A DNA stretch of 64,000 bases from Gnetum montanum (GCA_015680685.1 MNCI01004480.1:26422-90421); one strand, 5' to 3'. Positions 23,780-35,944 are shown, numbered from the stretch's first letter. Numbers and translations are program-made. The notes: generated by a model not told the origin, from the letters alone.

Positions 23780-24372
23780 ACGCCTCTCCATCAAATAAGG
23801 CTTTAGAGCTCCCTTCAAACCAAAGATCGAGCTCAACGCATAAGGTTATGTTAACACATGCCATTATTGACTGGATTAAGGAGGTCCACCTTCCCAGGAA
23901 ATTCTCTAACCCCAGAAGCCCTCTAATCTATCTCCAAGTCACTGGGAATGATCCATGTAAAGCTCTTCTAGACTCAGGTTCTGCAGTCAACTTAATATCG
24001 CAAGAGATGTACAAAGCCTAGAACCTACCTCCATTAAAGAAAAGTATTATTTTCCTAGAGCTGGCCAACCAGTCCATCACTATCCCCTTGGGACTAGTGG
24101 AGGACATCATTACCACTATGTGTGGGTGGTCGTACCTAGCTAATTTTCTAGTGATACAAGTAAACAATGATAAAGGGGACTTCCCAATAATAATGGGAAG
24201 GGCATGGCTAAGTACCATAAATGCATGCCTAGGAATCCAAAATATTTCCCTAGAAATATCTAAGGAAAACACTTTTGGGAAGATCTAGAAGAATAAGGTT
24301 CCATGCATCACATATAGTGATACAGGGTGTGATTGCATACAGGAATGTTTAGCATTACCTGCATGCAACTAG
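23764..24372 (+). pseudogene. aspartic protease of element B
   Basis: The active-site block is ALLDSGSAVNLIS, with Asp-Ser-Gly intact at 23971-23979. The flap-side block reads IIMGRAWLSTINA (about 24188-24226). A conserved tail, VPCITYSDTGCDC (about 24300-24340), is shared with element C. One stop after 24018 and another near 24285 break the frame. It would process the gag polyprotein. Confidence 0.8.
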
Positions 24373-26610
24373 TGTGCACAAGAAATTAAAATACAAAAGT
24401 GCTTGTATGTAGCAACCACACAACAAAAAAACACCCAGTGGTTGATAGCTAATCAAGAGAGCAACTCACCAATGTGCATGGAACTAACTGAGTGAACAAC
24501 TTGCACTCACGTCAAAAGCATAGATACACTAGAACAAGAGCATCACCAACTTCCAAAACTTAACCTAAAAACATCAATTGGGAGAAGTTGGGAACTCCTA
24601 AAAAATTCAAAAAAGTGCTCCGATAAGAGATTACTAGTCAATGTGCAATAGACCAAACCTTACCATGAATCTAGAATAGTCAATGCACATAATACCTTGG
24701 AGAAGGGATGACCCCGCTCATTATTTTGGATCTCCCCCTTCCAACTCAGTTATGGGGGATCTCTACTGATCATTTGAGGCCCTAAGTTCCTTTTTAAGTT
24801 TTTGTTTTACAAATTTCTTTAAGTTTTCTTATTTTTTTCTTCGTAACATCAGTTATACACTTTCATTTCTTTGTGTGTTGTTGTTTATTTTGTTCGGTTC
24901 GTCACCTAATAAGTGCTCCTGATGGTGGTATGAATTTTACTCCATTAATTGCTAATGTTTGATTTTCACCTTTGAGTTATAATGTTGATACTAAAGGATG
25001 GTTCTTTTGATATAACAGGAAATGAGTCCACGTCATCCATGCATCCATAAATTTCTATGGTCTCTCATGGCTTGGAATTGTACAGTCCCCTTCTTAATAA
25101 TAGAACTATCAATGAATCAGTGACTAGGAATTTTTCAAACTAAGGAAGGACTCAAGGATTGAAAAGGGTGTGACTTCAAGGGGATTTGATGCATTTGTGC
25201 TAGCCATTCTCTTAGCGTGCTTGGATGTTTTCTTCTTGGGTTTTCTTTACCATTCTGATGTTGCTCCATTATTGGGAAGCTGAGCTAATAAAAATAATAA
25301 GTCTTTGCATGATGTGGTTCTTACGCACAAAAAAAATAATGAGAATTCAAAGCACACCCCTTAAACAAAATAACCCCCTAGGCTACAAGCACTAGTTATG
25401 GAACTAAACAAATATGTTCCCTCTAACTAAGGCCCTCTCTCTAGCTTCTTAATTTTTCTTTTCTTGTTTCCTCAGAATGGTGGTGACTCTTTGGTGGAAG
25501 CATTCTTGCTACTTCAAGTGGATGGATTGGCCAAATGTATTAATGCGAAGTCACTGGATGTGGATTTTTTGAGGCTGGATTTGGAATGAGATCTACTAAG
25601 TCACATTAACCATAACTACACAAGGGGCTGTACACCACCTTATTCTTGGGACTCCATTTCATTCTCTTCTCCTCATCATTCTTTCTCAATTTTTCCACCT
25701 CATTGCTGGTTGTATCAACAGTCTATATTTTGGTTGATGCATTTTTTCTTTTTGGTAAATTATTTTGGTTAGGACTTTAACTCTTGCTTCCAAAGGACAT
25801 TTCTAGAGCCTATGGACTCTTTGAATGTGGGATTGTCAAGGCATTAAGGGCATTAGCCTACTTTGGGGAGGACCCACTGGCATTTCTATTTGGTGCATCA
25901 GTTAACTTCTTTCCTTTAAACATTTTCACAATTAACATTTATTTTGTTCATTTCCACCTTTGACATCCATTTTATTGGCGTTGCCGTTGTTTCTTTTTCT
26001 CCATCTTTCTTATTCCTTTTATTTTTCCATTCTATTGCTACTAGAGGATTGCTCTTAGTCCAATTTTTTCAATTTTCTCCTAACCCCTATACCTTACACC
26101 TTCGATAGTCACTAGTGTTATATCTCTAGAATCCATATTAGCCATATCACAACTCAGCCAATAGATAGTACACCGAGGCAAGGTATCAATTGCATTATGA
26201 TTTATTTATCCTTGCTAATATGAAACTGTGTTGTGTGTGTAGATGGAAATCATACAACAATGAACTAGTGCTGAAGGAAACACTTAGGATGGAATGGTGC
26301 TGGAATAGTCATGCAAGAAACAAGATTGATGGGGCGGTTATTGATGGACAACGAAAGGCACAATTTTGGCATTGGTAGCAACAAATCATCTTCTTTTTCT
26401 TCTCTCTTTCTCTTCTCTCTCAACTACCAAATAAGGCCTGATTTCAAATGTGTATAGTATTCACTCTTGTGGCTGTGAACACTAATATTATCACGTATTG
26501 TAATGATGATCCATTCATGTGTCACCCCATTCACCATTAGTGTCATTCAAGTCAATAATCCCATACCTTCCCAATATTTTGTAAGGAACTTGAGGACGAG
26601 TTTTCATTTA
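24373..26610. other. non-coding tail of element B
   Basis: 2.2 kb between protease and the purine tract. It is mixed in composition, with CT-rich patches (25430-25500, 26380-26420). I find no pol motif (no RT, RNase H or integrase block) on either strand. The 62-codon frame at 26190-26378 looks like chance. It has no counterpart to the extra ORF of element C. Confidence 0.6.
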
Positions 26611-26622
26611 GTCATGGGGGTA
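26611..26622 (+). other. polypurine tract of B
   Basis: GTCATGGGGGTA sits directly before the 3' LTR. Element C has CTTGTGGGGGTA at the same place, which supports the LTR boundary in both. Confidence 0.75.
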
Positions 26623-27400
26623 TGATGAGCCACAATATTGCATACATGATATCACATCCCATCTTATTATCTATAAATAAGAGGTAGCTTCCCTTGTTTT
26701 AGGCAGTTAGACTTAGACCCTTAGCCAAACTATAGCAGTTTTACCATTCCAGAGTTAGAATAATTTCCAGGTGCCCGTAGTAGGAGTCTTAAAGTGAACG
26801 GATCTTTATTCGAGAAAATTGTACCTAAGCACATATTTTTGTACGAAAATAAAGATGAACTTTACGATAAACCTTGTAGCATATGGACTAAGCTAAATAG
26901 TAATTAATTATTGTTAAATTTTTAAATGCTTTATTAGTTAATTAATCTCTCTCTCAATTGACTTTCCTAGTTAAGTACACTCAGTACGATCGCTTCGAGC
27001 ATGTGTGTAGCTCTTGGTAACCCAATAACGATTAGCGTTTGGTAATCCTAGTAGCGTTACACTGGTTCAGGATGTGTGCGGAAAGTGGGAACGGATACTG
27101 ATGTTAGGAACGATTAAACTTAGTTAGTGAATAGTTAATAAAAGTTAGTCACTTAGTTCTCTTCACCTTTCCCTATTAGCATAAAGACGTTAAAAAGATA
27201 AAAGCTATAAAAATCACATACCTCAAGCTTACTTAACCATACAACCATGACAATACAAGTAAGTTTGGGAAGACAATGATTGATTAACCTTAAGTGTTCC
27301 AGTAAGGCGCGTACACACTTAGTCCTTGAAGTTCAACCAGATCACATGTGAAACACTCGTATTCGTATGGTTGAGTGTAGGGGTACCTCGCCACTCATCA
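26623..27400 (+). repeat. 3' LTR of B (778 bp)
   Basis: Begins TGATGAGC and ends CTCATCA, and is collinear with 20637-21408. The TATA box is CTATAAATA (26671-26679). Confidence 0.93.
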
Positions 27401-27405
27401 CCAAG
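27401..27405. repeat. target-site duplication of B, right copy
   Basis: CCAAG, identical to 20632-20636. Confidence 0.9.
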
Positions 27406-28470
27406 TATAGAAAACCACCTTTGGATGCATGCAAACTAAAGGTTTTAAGTCTAGATGTTTGAAAACTACTATTCAACATGTGGATAAAGTGTGGGATTAA
27501 TGAAAATGTATATTGGTCCAAAATAACTCAAACTTAACCCCAAAAACCCTAAGTTGTAGACTCTTTTCCAAGCTTCAAACATTGATGTAGAAACCTATGG
27601 ATGCCTAGAAATATAGTCTAAAACTATTAAAAATAGCTAAGATTCAAGCCACATGTTCAGAAACTACTAGCTAACATGTGGAACAATGTGTAGGATTATA
27701 TAGGCTTAAACCTTGGATTATAGAACTTCAAAAACTGCAAGTTTACCTCTATAACCCTAGTTGCTACCTTGGGAGCCTAGAAAAATTAGAAACCAAGTCA
27801 AAAAAACCTCTATAATAGCTAAGATTCAATCCATACATTGGAAAACCACTAGGAAAAGTTTGGAAAATTGTGTGGATTCTCATAGGCTTCAATCATGGTT
27901 GATATAGCTTCAAAAACTTTAAATTTTCACTAAAAATCCTATTTGCTACTACAAGATCATGAGGAAGCAAATAACTTGGTTTAAAACTCTTCTAAACTAG
28001 CCTCCAAGCTTTCACACATTTGAAAACCACTAGCCAATGTTTGTAATAATGTGTAGAATCAAAACCATCTCAAACTTATTTAATATCATCCATAATTTCT
28101 ACAAAAATGAACCAAGACATTGTAGGACCCTAGGTGCTATCCTAGGAGCATTCACAAGAAAGAGACATTGTTAAAACCACCTTTAGAACCCTCATAAACA
28201 ATCACCTCAGCCTCTACACATTGGAACACCACTATCCAACATGTGAGCTAATGTGTGGAATAATAAAAGGTCCAAACTTACTTAAAGCTACTCATACTTT
28301 ACACTAATAGGCTTCAAAACTACAAATCTCCTTCCTAGGCCTTGGATGATGCTTATAAGTGTTTACAAAGGGCAAAAACCTAGTAGAAAACTCTCCTAAG
28401 TTTTCATATAAGTCCCACATGTTAATGTACCAGGTTGCACATGCTATGATAGTACATGGGAAAATGTGTG
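27406..28470. repeat. about 190-bp tandem array of element D, 5-6 units
   Basis: The anchor 'CACATGTTxxGAAAACYACTAGCCAACATGTGGAxxAATGTGT' recurs near 27460, 27650, 27838, 28018, 28213 and, weaker, 28425. Many units contain an inverted pair such as CCACATGTT (27649-27657) and AACATGTGG (27673-27681). The array is upstream of the D antisense ORF (reading the minus strand) and continues left of element B. Locus E has an array of the same period at the same relative place, although the bases differ. Confidence 0.75.
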
Positions 28471-29040
28471 AAATTAATATAACAAATCGACAAAGTTGGA
28501 ATTGCATAAACACTACCATGGTGAGGTTCTACAAGCTCAAAATCAAGTCATACTAGTGCAAGGATTTCACACTAATAAATCCCAATGGGATCCATTCCAC
28601 AACTTCCAAGTAGATCTAACTTAGAAAATAAGAACAAAATAATAAAATAGAGAAAAAATCTCCTTATATTAAGAAAATTCTCAAAATAAATAGAAAATAC
28701 ATCAAAGATGAGGAACCAAGCTCAACTCACAACTCTTCTAAGGATCTTAGAGGTTACACTTAATTCCTCTCAATCCTCAATTGCTTAGAATGGAGCTTAA
28801 GTTTAAGACAAGATACTTATAAGAGATTCTCCTAACGTTTCTTAAGTGCTTTTCCTTGCCTCTCACTTAACTTCCTTGCACAATATCTCTTCTTACACAA
28901 GCTCTCTTTTGTCAACTCTCACAAGATTTCTCTCCTACTCATGGTTAGGGTTATGCTCTTTCTTGTACAAACAATGATGAATCACATTAATATTTATAAG
29001 AAACCAAAAGATAAAACCCTAGAAACCTTTTCTCACTAAA
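28471..29040 (-). other. possible promoter/leader region for the D antisense ORF
   Basis: No coding match. On the minus strand a TATA-like CTTATAAATA (29000-28991) is followed by a long purine-rich leader-like stretch. This is a weak, position-based suggestion only. Confidence 0.25.
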
Positions 29041-29300
29041 CTTTAGGTTGTAGCTACTAGAAATCTCAATCACTAGAAAGCCAAGGATTCTCAATTGTAG
29101 ATAGCCTCAATCTCAAATTCTCAAGGCCTCTAAAAAGATGGGATTTAGGATACCCTAGACTGTCTAGTGGATCACCTAGAGACTTAGGGGGATGCAAAAT
29201 AGGGGTAATGAAGTAAAGAGGTGTAGATCTATAAAATAATGCATTGAAAATATAGCAATTAAATCTGAAATTATACACAAAATAAAACTATAAACTTTAT
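29041..29300 (+). repeat. dispersed repeat, inverted copy at 49900-50260
   Basis: The stretch CAAGGCCTCTAAAAAGATGG followed by a CCCTAGAxxGTCTxGTxGATCACCTAG block is matched on the opposite strand at about 50115-50205. Both copies lie at the outer end of a D/E-type locus, so it may be the distal end of that element family. Confidence 0.55.
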
Positions 29301-30176
29301 TAAATAAATAAAGAATAAGTTCAGAGATGTGTACAAAATTTGTACCCAAGATGAGGGCAAGAAGGGCTCACTTGGGTGGGGGTTCAAAGCCCATTGAAGC
29401 TACAATCAACTCAATTCGATATCTCTACTACTCTTGAGGTGATTAAACTTCCTTTTTTACCACTTAAGATCTACAATGTTGGTTACTACTGGTGTTGAGA
29501 AATATGATGGATTGAGATTGCCAAAATGCTTAATGTTGGGATATGGGAATCCTAGGGAGTAGCATTGACACATAAGGTACAAAAATCTCAAGGGGGTAAA
29601 TGGCTAATAAGGCTACAATGGCTCTATGATAAAGAGGCTCCAAGAAGCTACATTTCTACTAGGTAGAAATGGCTCTTGAATGCTAAAAATGCCAAAATTC
29701 TCAAAATAGTCAAAGTTTGGAACCTTGAAATGGTATGGTGTTTTGGTTTTTATAGGTTTTTGAACTTAATTTGGGCTGAAAATTGGCTACAAAGTGCTAT
29801 CACATTTAGGTGGGTAGGTGTCCAAAATCTAAGGGGGTTACCATATATGAAAAGGATCAGATCTCCATGGCCATTCCATTTACTAAAGATAGTAATAGGG
29901 AGCATACCTTCCATGTTTACTATTCTTCTTTCACATTGGGCCTACCACCATCCTTGCTAGAGTGTCTAGTCAAAATTGAAGTGCATGAAGTGTCGAAATC
30001 TAGTCTTTGCTACTTCTATACTGGGGGTAGATGCCAATGTTGGGGGGATGAAAAGTTAAATGCTAGGGGTAAAGCCAAATCCCTCCACACTAGTTTTAAC
30101 TCTTCTACATTAGAGGTAGGTGAGATCTACCCCCTACAGGTTTTTCCAGTGTAGAAAGTGATATACACCCCCCCCC

Positions 30177-30251
30177 NNNNNNNNNNNNNNNNNNNNNNNN
30201 NNNNNNNNNNNNNNNNNNNNNNNNNNNNNNNNNNNNNNNNNNNNNNNNNNN
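30177..30251. other. assembly gap (75 N)
   Basis: A run of N preceded by a C-homopolymer (30168-30176), a common place for assemblies to break. Confidence 0.95.
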
Positions 30252-31529
30252 TAAAACCCATAAAAATACATTTTTGGCATTCCAAAAGGCATTTTGACCT
30301 TCCCAAGCCTATATATAGATAATACATGAATTTTTCCACTTAAGGGATGAGGATTCCACCACTTATGAGGCATTATTCAGTCCTAAAAGTATGAAATACA
30401 TGTGATTGTTCCTCATGGGTTACAACCCCCATGTTTACAATGAATTTTTGCCTTAGGTTTCATGGGGTAAAGGCTACATGAAGAAATATGATCACAACAT
30501 GCAAATTTTTGTGGTGTTTCAATGGCTTGTCTATCTTGGTGATTGGAGGATTAACCTGAGAGGCACTAACAAAAAATACAAAACACCACTACAGGTCCAT
30601 CACGAATGTTCTCTCTTTGTCCTTGATCTAGTTATGTCAAACTATGCCAAAGACTACTTATGATGGAGTAAGGTTCTAATGGGAATACACTAAGGAGGTT
30701 ATGATGAAATGGTTATGAAGGCTAACAATGTGTCCCAAGTCTCAACACCATGGTTGTGATGTGACATCAACATATTGGCACTTCATGTTTGAAAGTGTGG
30801 TTCACTTGGCAAAAGTGTTTGAGAAACCATCAACTCACTCCAAGGTTAGTCTAGCCATAGGGCTCCTCCCTTATGTTCAGAGCCATTGGTCTTTACTGGT
30901 CATCTGACTTGATAATGTGCATCCCCATTTTTTTTCTTTTTTCTTATTTTTTGTAGGATGACACCTTCATTGGGTTTCATTACCAAAGTAGGGTTTGATA
31001 TGATTTTTCCATTGAGTGAGTTGCATTAATCTTAATGGACTTAGTGGGTTTCCCACCAAATGAGATGTCTTACATTTGGTGGACTTAGTGCTTTTCTACT
31101 AAATGATGTGTGTTATGTTCAAGTGGACTTGGAGATCAAGCATGATGAAGGAATGTCATATGGCCATAGGAAGATGCAGCATGATGAAGGGATGTTATAT
31201 GGCCATGGATGTCACCACAAGTCAACATTGTTGCTCAGGGTATGGAAGGTTATATCCATGTTATAGGGTTGAGATCAAAAAGAGGTGCTAGAGGGAGGGT
31301 AATGAATGTGAGGCAAGCACTCTTGGTAGGACCAACTAACTAAATCTTGTGAATCAAGGTTATATGATGATTTATCACTGTGATGAGTTGTACTTTTGTG
31401 ATGACTCCAAGGCTTCACCCTACAAACACAACTCCAATAGGAAAAGAAAACTAGATAAAGAAAACATATTATAACATTATAATGCATATACACCATAAAG
31501 AATAAAACCAATCTACCTAGGTTACCAAT

Positions 31530-31708
31530 GTTGCTAGTTTAAGATCATAGCATGCCATGGTACTAGTTTAAGGTCTTGGCAAGTTGTGTCACTAGTTTTT
31601 AAGGTCGTAGAAAACCATGATTTCAGTTTAAGGCCTTGGTAGGCCATATTGCTAGTTTAAGACATTAATAGGCCATATTGTTGGTTTAAGGCCTTAGTAG
31701 GCCATAAT
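31530..31708. repeat. 30-bp minisatellite, 6 units
   Basis: The unit is close to TTGCTAGTTTAAGGCCTTGG + TAGGCCATA. It contains the palindrome AAGGCCTT. The same unit is tandem at 53493-53647 (5 units), 54183-54238 (2) and 63646-63712 (2). Confidence 0.8.
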
Positions 31709-31779
31709 GAAGTAGGTTCACTCATTGATGATCATTAATGTCATGGCTATTGTAGATCATATGTAATAAGGCTTTAGAT

Positions 31780-32994
31780 AGAAATAGTTGATCGAATTGG
31801 CCAACTCATTTCCATTCATGTCCATGATCCTGAATGCTTCATTGCTATAGGCTTTGATGATAAGGAAGGACTTTTCCTAATTTGCTAAGAATTTATTCAC
31901 ATGCTTGTAGATGGCCTTGATGACTAGATCACCTTTCTTGATCTTATGATTTATCAGGTTATGGTGGTGTTACCATTTCTACCTCTCTTGATAGTGCTCA
32001 ACATAAGTAAGAACTTGCACACGTTGCTCCTCCACCAAGTTTAGGTTTACTTTTTGCAACTCCTTGCTTTTTTCATCATTGATGAAGTCAATAAGAGCTA
32101 CTCAAAGTAATAGTACATGCAATTCAAAAGGTAAAATAACTTTAGAACCATAAACCAAACTATAAAGTGTTGCACTAGTTACTATATGGTAGGTTGTATG
32201 ATAGGCCCAAAGTACATAGAGACAAGCTTCTCATGCCATTTATGCTTATTATTATTAAGCATATTCTTGAGAAAGTTGATGGTGGCCTTGTTTCTTGCTT
32301 CTACTTTTCCATTTTCTTGAGGGTAATAAGGTGACAAGAAAAAATGCTTACTACCTAAGTTGTGACAGATTTCCTTTGTTTCTTGGCTACTAAATTGCAG
32401 TCCATTTTCTGTGACTATGGTCATAGGAATATAAAAATGAGATACTATATTATCTAAGATGAATTTATAAACTTGTTTGGATGTAGTCTTCCTTATGAAA
32501 ATAGCTTCAACCCACTTTGGAAAGTATTTGGTTATGGTAATGATGAAGCTATGACCCATAGAAGACTTAGGCATTATGAACCCAATGATATTCAACCCCT
32601 ATCATTGAAATGGCCAAGTGATTTGAGTAGTGTGCAACTTAATTGGTGATACATGTATGAGGTTGTTATGCCATTAGCACCTATCACAATGCTTAATATT
32701 TTACACTTAGTCACATTCTATATAGGGCTAGTAATATCCTAATTGTCTAATCTTAGTGACCATAGCTCTAGGTCCTATATGTCCCCCACAAACACCCTCA
32801 TGAACCTGATCTAGGACTATTTTGGCTTTGGTTTTACCCAAGCATCTTAACAATATACCATCATAGGATTGTCTACATAGTGTGTTATTACCTACGATGA
32901 CATATTGCTTCGATTGTTTGCATACACCATCCTTTTGAGTAGTAGTCAGGCCTTTTGAGGATTCATCATGCATAAGGTACTTTGATACCATCAT
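31780..32994 (-). pseudogene. integrase and GPY-like tail of A2
   Basis: The zinc-binding part, VHEGVCGGHIGPRAMVTKI, is at about 32820-32750. The core (32595-32182) keeps YFPKWVEA, then VTENGLQFSS (the second catalytic Asp of 'DNGxxF' is Glu here) and SPYYPQENGKVEARNK (third catalytic Glu kept). The tail near 31890-31800 repeats the A1 'NPDKF..NW.GP' and 'MDMNGNELAN' features in decayed form. Integrase would insert the cDNA into the host genome. Confidence 0.75.
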
Positions 32995-32999
32995 ACCAC

Positions 33000-33640
33000 T
33001 CCCTAGTAGGAGTTTTGTGAACTATGACCATGGAAGTATCCTTAACACTTTGCATGATGGTGATAGCAAAATCCATGGTTAAGGTGGAAAGCTTACTAAA
33101 CACATTTGACATTACACTGAGGGCTAACATTGCAATTGCATCATGACATTCTAATTTTGGGGTATGTGTTAGATATCAATATCTATAAATTATTGTAAAA
33201 ATTATTTCCCTAGGTCATAGTAGGATTGTAAATGTTTGGCTTTGCATGTGTAAACCTTGGTTATTTGGTTAACCACAAGTTGTCAGTTGCCTCTGATCAT
33301 TAATAACTTAATTCTTAGGTCACAAGCTACCATCATTCCTTTGATTAAACCCTCATAGTTTTCCATGTTGTTGGCTCATGAAAACTCAAAATGGTAGGCA
33401 AAGAATAAAATTTCACTAGATAAAAATGTTACAATGGCAGTATCACTAGCTCCATGGGTAGTTGAAGCTCCATCAAAGTGCATGATTGCTTCATGCCCCT
33501 TGGGCACTTGGCTAACAATGTTAATATGTTCATTAGAGAACTCAAGATCTATGATTACTTAGTAATCAATAGGAAAAATAGTGAGTTTTATAGCTATAGA
33601 TTAACCTTTCATTGATGATAAAATGTAATGAAGTTCTAGA
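33000..33640 (-). pseudogene. RNase H-region remnant of A2
   Basis: Collinear with A1 at about 5900-6440, including the 'VPKGxEAIMHFDxxST' block (near 33530-33440). It ends abruptly at about 33640. Confidence 0.5.
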
Positions 33641-33644
33641 AACA

Positions 33645-34760
33645 ACTTCTGAATCTTTAGATACATCTTCTGAAGAACTAGTTTCTTCTATTAGCTCATC
33701 AATAGATCCATTGTGTTTGCATACCTCTGTACAAAAATAAGGTCATTATCACTATATGGAGTGTGATTCTTTATTAAGAATTAATATGAATCAAGACAAT
33801 CAAGCCCCAAATGAAGTATTCTATGTCCTTCCTTTTAAAAAATCCATCATTGCACCTTCCAACACAATCTAGTTGCAAAACTAGGCAAACCAATGTATAG
33901 GTACATTAGTAGAAGATAGTCAAAAGCAAAGTACCATATTAGATCTCATACAAAAATATGTAAAACAAATCCACCAAATTTGGGTTCCAAAACAAGCAAG
34001 AAATTCTAGACAAAGGAAAGAAGAATTATCTTTTATTTGCTCACCTCCTCCAATTGGGAAATTACATAGAGCTAGATTTAGAGTTAAGAAAAGGCTAGAA
34101 AAGTTAAAGAAAAAGTAGTTAGTGCCAATATTAGAGGACTCAAGATAAAATTTGAGTTTGGGAAAGACCTAGAAAAGTAAGCCTCTTTAGAAAATGAGGA
34201 TGAAATGCTTCTAGAATAAATAGGTCGAAGTTATTATGAAAATCCCATAGATTTCTTTGTAATCTAGGTTAGAAAATTTGGAGATAAATTCCCGTTATCC
34301 ATGGATAACAAGGATATCAAAGGTAGAAAAGATATATTCAATGCAATCCAAAGTTATCTCTCGATGCAAATTTTATTAGAACATAAAGAGTCAAAAATGG
34401 TGATACAGAATGCTACATATAATTTCAGAGGAATTCTATGTAGATCGTGGAATCACATTTTAGACAATATTAAAAGAGAGTTAACAAATTATTTGGTAGT
34501 TTTATTCCTAAATGCTATTATTAAAGAATTTTTCAAAGATAATAAAATCAAGATAATGTATACTGAGATAGGTACTATAAAGCATAATTCCATTGTATGC
34601 AGGATTTACATAAATTCCTTGAAGAAATGGAACAATTATATTACTATGGTAAACTTACTCATGAAGTAGCTACTAAGGAACACCTTATAGGCTATCTCCA
34701 TTAACCGTTCTATAATAAGTATTTAGTAGAACTTAAGCGAAGTGAATTAGGTATAGAAAA
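33645..34760 (+). pseudogene. endogenous caulimovirid capsid-like relic
   Basis: A plus-strand stretch with a Ser/Glu-rich acidic start (about 33650-33700), a Lys/Arg-rich middle (about 33980-34110) and a 122-codon open frame (34301-34669). It then appears to continue in another frame to about 34760. The pattern of helices with conserved Trp/Tyr and 'A-T-Y-x-F-R-G' and 'F-L-E-E-M-E' words resembles capsid regions of plant pararetroviruses (Caulimoviridae), many of which survive as old copies in plant genomes. It has multiple stops and at least one shift and no zinc finger or RT nearby, so it is a dead fragment. The family call is from general pattern, not an alignment. Confidence 0.35.
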
Positions 34761-34804
34761 CCAATTTAGAACTAAAAATAATAATCCATAATAGTTAAAG
34801 TTAA

Positions 34805-35060
34805 AATTGATGGTGTCAATGGTCACACCACTTGAAAAATAATAAAAATAAATACATAACATTTGATAGTCATGGTTGCATTATGCAACAAATGACATAA
34901 GTGTATAAAAGATAGATCTAGGCCATGAAAGAAGGAGAAGCATCACCGCTAACACCATAACCCTTGTTGTCATCACACAAGGCCTATGAATAATAAAAAT
35001 ATGTAGCCATTAGCAATAAGTGTAATCATTGAAACATAAAATAACCATAAACTAATAAAA
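34805..35060 (-). pseudogene. 3' end of a third D/E-type extra ORF
   Basis: Base-by-base resemblance to 15240-15600, including the splice acceptor region and 'GCCTATGAATAA' on the plus strand (34981-34992, compare 15527-15538). The coding part that would end in acidic and Pro-rich residues is shrunken. Confidence 0.5.
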
Positions 35061-35944
35061 TAGTCAAGAAACCAAAAAGAGGCTACAACTCATGGATGAG
35101 CCCATAAAAGAGAGGTAATCAAAATTTAATTAGGAGAAATCCCATGCTCAATCCTCCATCAAGAAGTAAAGCTTTAACTTATTCAAGGAAACTTTATATA
35201 CTGGTTAAACAACCTTGGCTATAACTTGTGTTACTTATTACTGGGCCATGTGGAAACACTTTAAATACAACTATATAGGTATTGATTCAAGAACTTAAAA
35301 ATAAGTCCATTCTAGTAAAATGGATTCAACGATATTAAAGTGATGGTTGCAATCTCATTAGGAAATGATGAACTAGCTATGTACATATGCAGTATATTAA
35401 ACTTGCTATGCATTTGCAATATGTATGGATAAAATCTCTTAACAAAAAAATTGTATCAAACCAAACAAGAAACATTAAATTCTTCAACATTTTGACATCA
35501 ACTTTATAAAGAAAAATATTACAAACAAAGATATGCAAATAGTTTTTCATCGAAATGTCCAAACAAAGCATTGAGAGGCATGTGGGGTTGTAATATGTGA
35601 TAAAAAAATTGCTAAAGATTAAGTTTTCAAATCTAGTTAAATACATATCATCACTCACTAAAAATATTTACTTCAACCAAATGAGATATTTAGAGGTAAA
35701 AAGTGTACACAATGAAAATAATTTCTACATAACATTCTCCAAAGGATTAGATACTTTCAATAGTTGAACACTACATAATATTTACAAAGAAAATTTGGAT
35801 GGTTATACATTCAAAGTCCTAGCCCCAGCCAACAACAAAATGACCAATATGCCAACTTGAAAACTAAAAATCTCAATAGAGATCATAAGAAAAAAGATAA
35901 ATAGCATGATGACATTTCAAAATAAGAAATTAAAAAAATAATTA
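35061..35944. other. no gene recognised
   Basis: AT-rich. The minus-strand frame at 35658-35377 does not resemble a known family. The right end may include intron sequence of the OEP80 fragment. Confidence 0.4.

Larger units (their letters stand above)
20637..27400 (+). mobile_element. element B: non-autonomous gypsy element (gag-protease only)
   Basis: A complete element of about 6.8 kb. It has two LTRs, a primer site, gag, protease, a 2.2-kb non-coding tail, a purine tract and a 5-bp target duplication. No RT, RNase H or integrase can be read in either strand of the tail. It therefore fits the idea of gag-carrying non-autonomous elements (the TR-GAG type), which would depend on pol from a relative. 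It inserted into the 190-bp array upstream of the D antisense ORF. The LTRs differ at roughly one base in twelve by eye, so the insertion is not recent. Confidence 0.88.
29301..33640 (-). mobile_element. element A2: 5'-truncated gypsy copy
   Basis: Minus strand. The LTR-like part (about 29480-31510) has a TATA-like site near 29756-29746 and another near 30319-30309. Next come a 30-bp minisatellite (31530-31708), a GPY-like tail and integrase (about 31800-32995), and RNase H remains to about 33640. The homology to A1 stops sharply there, where a different sequence begins. RT, protease and gag are absent. The start of this copy (29301-29480) is uncertain. Confidence 0.6.

Noticed and set aside
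24373-26610. hidden pol in the tail of B
   Set aside because: I looked for the RT 'MPFGLxNA' and YxDD blocks, integrase 'DNGxxF' and GPY blocks on both strands and saw none.
30127-30373. frames running through the N gap
   Set aside because: They are artefacts of unknown bases.
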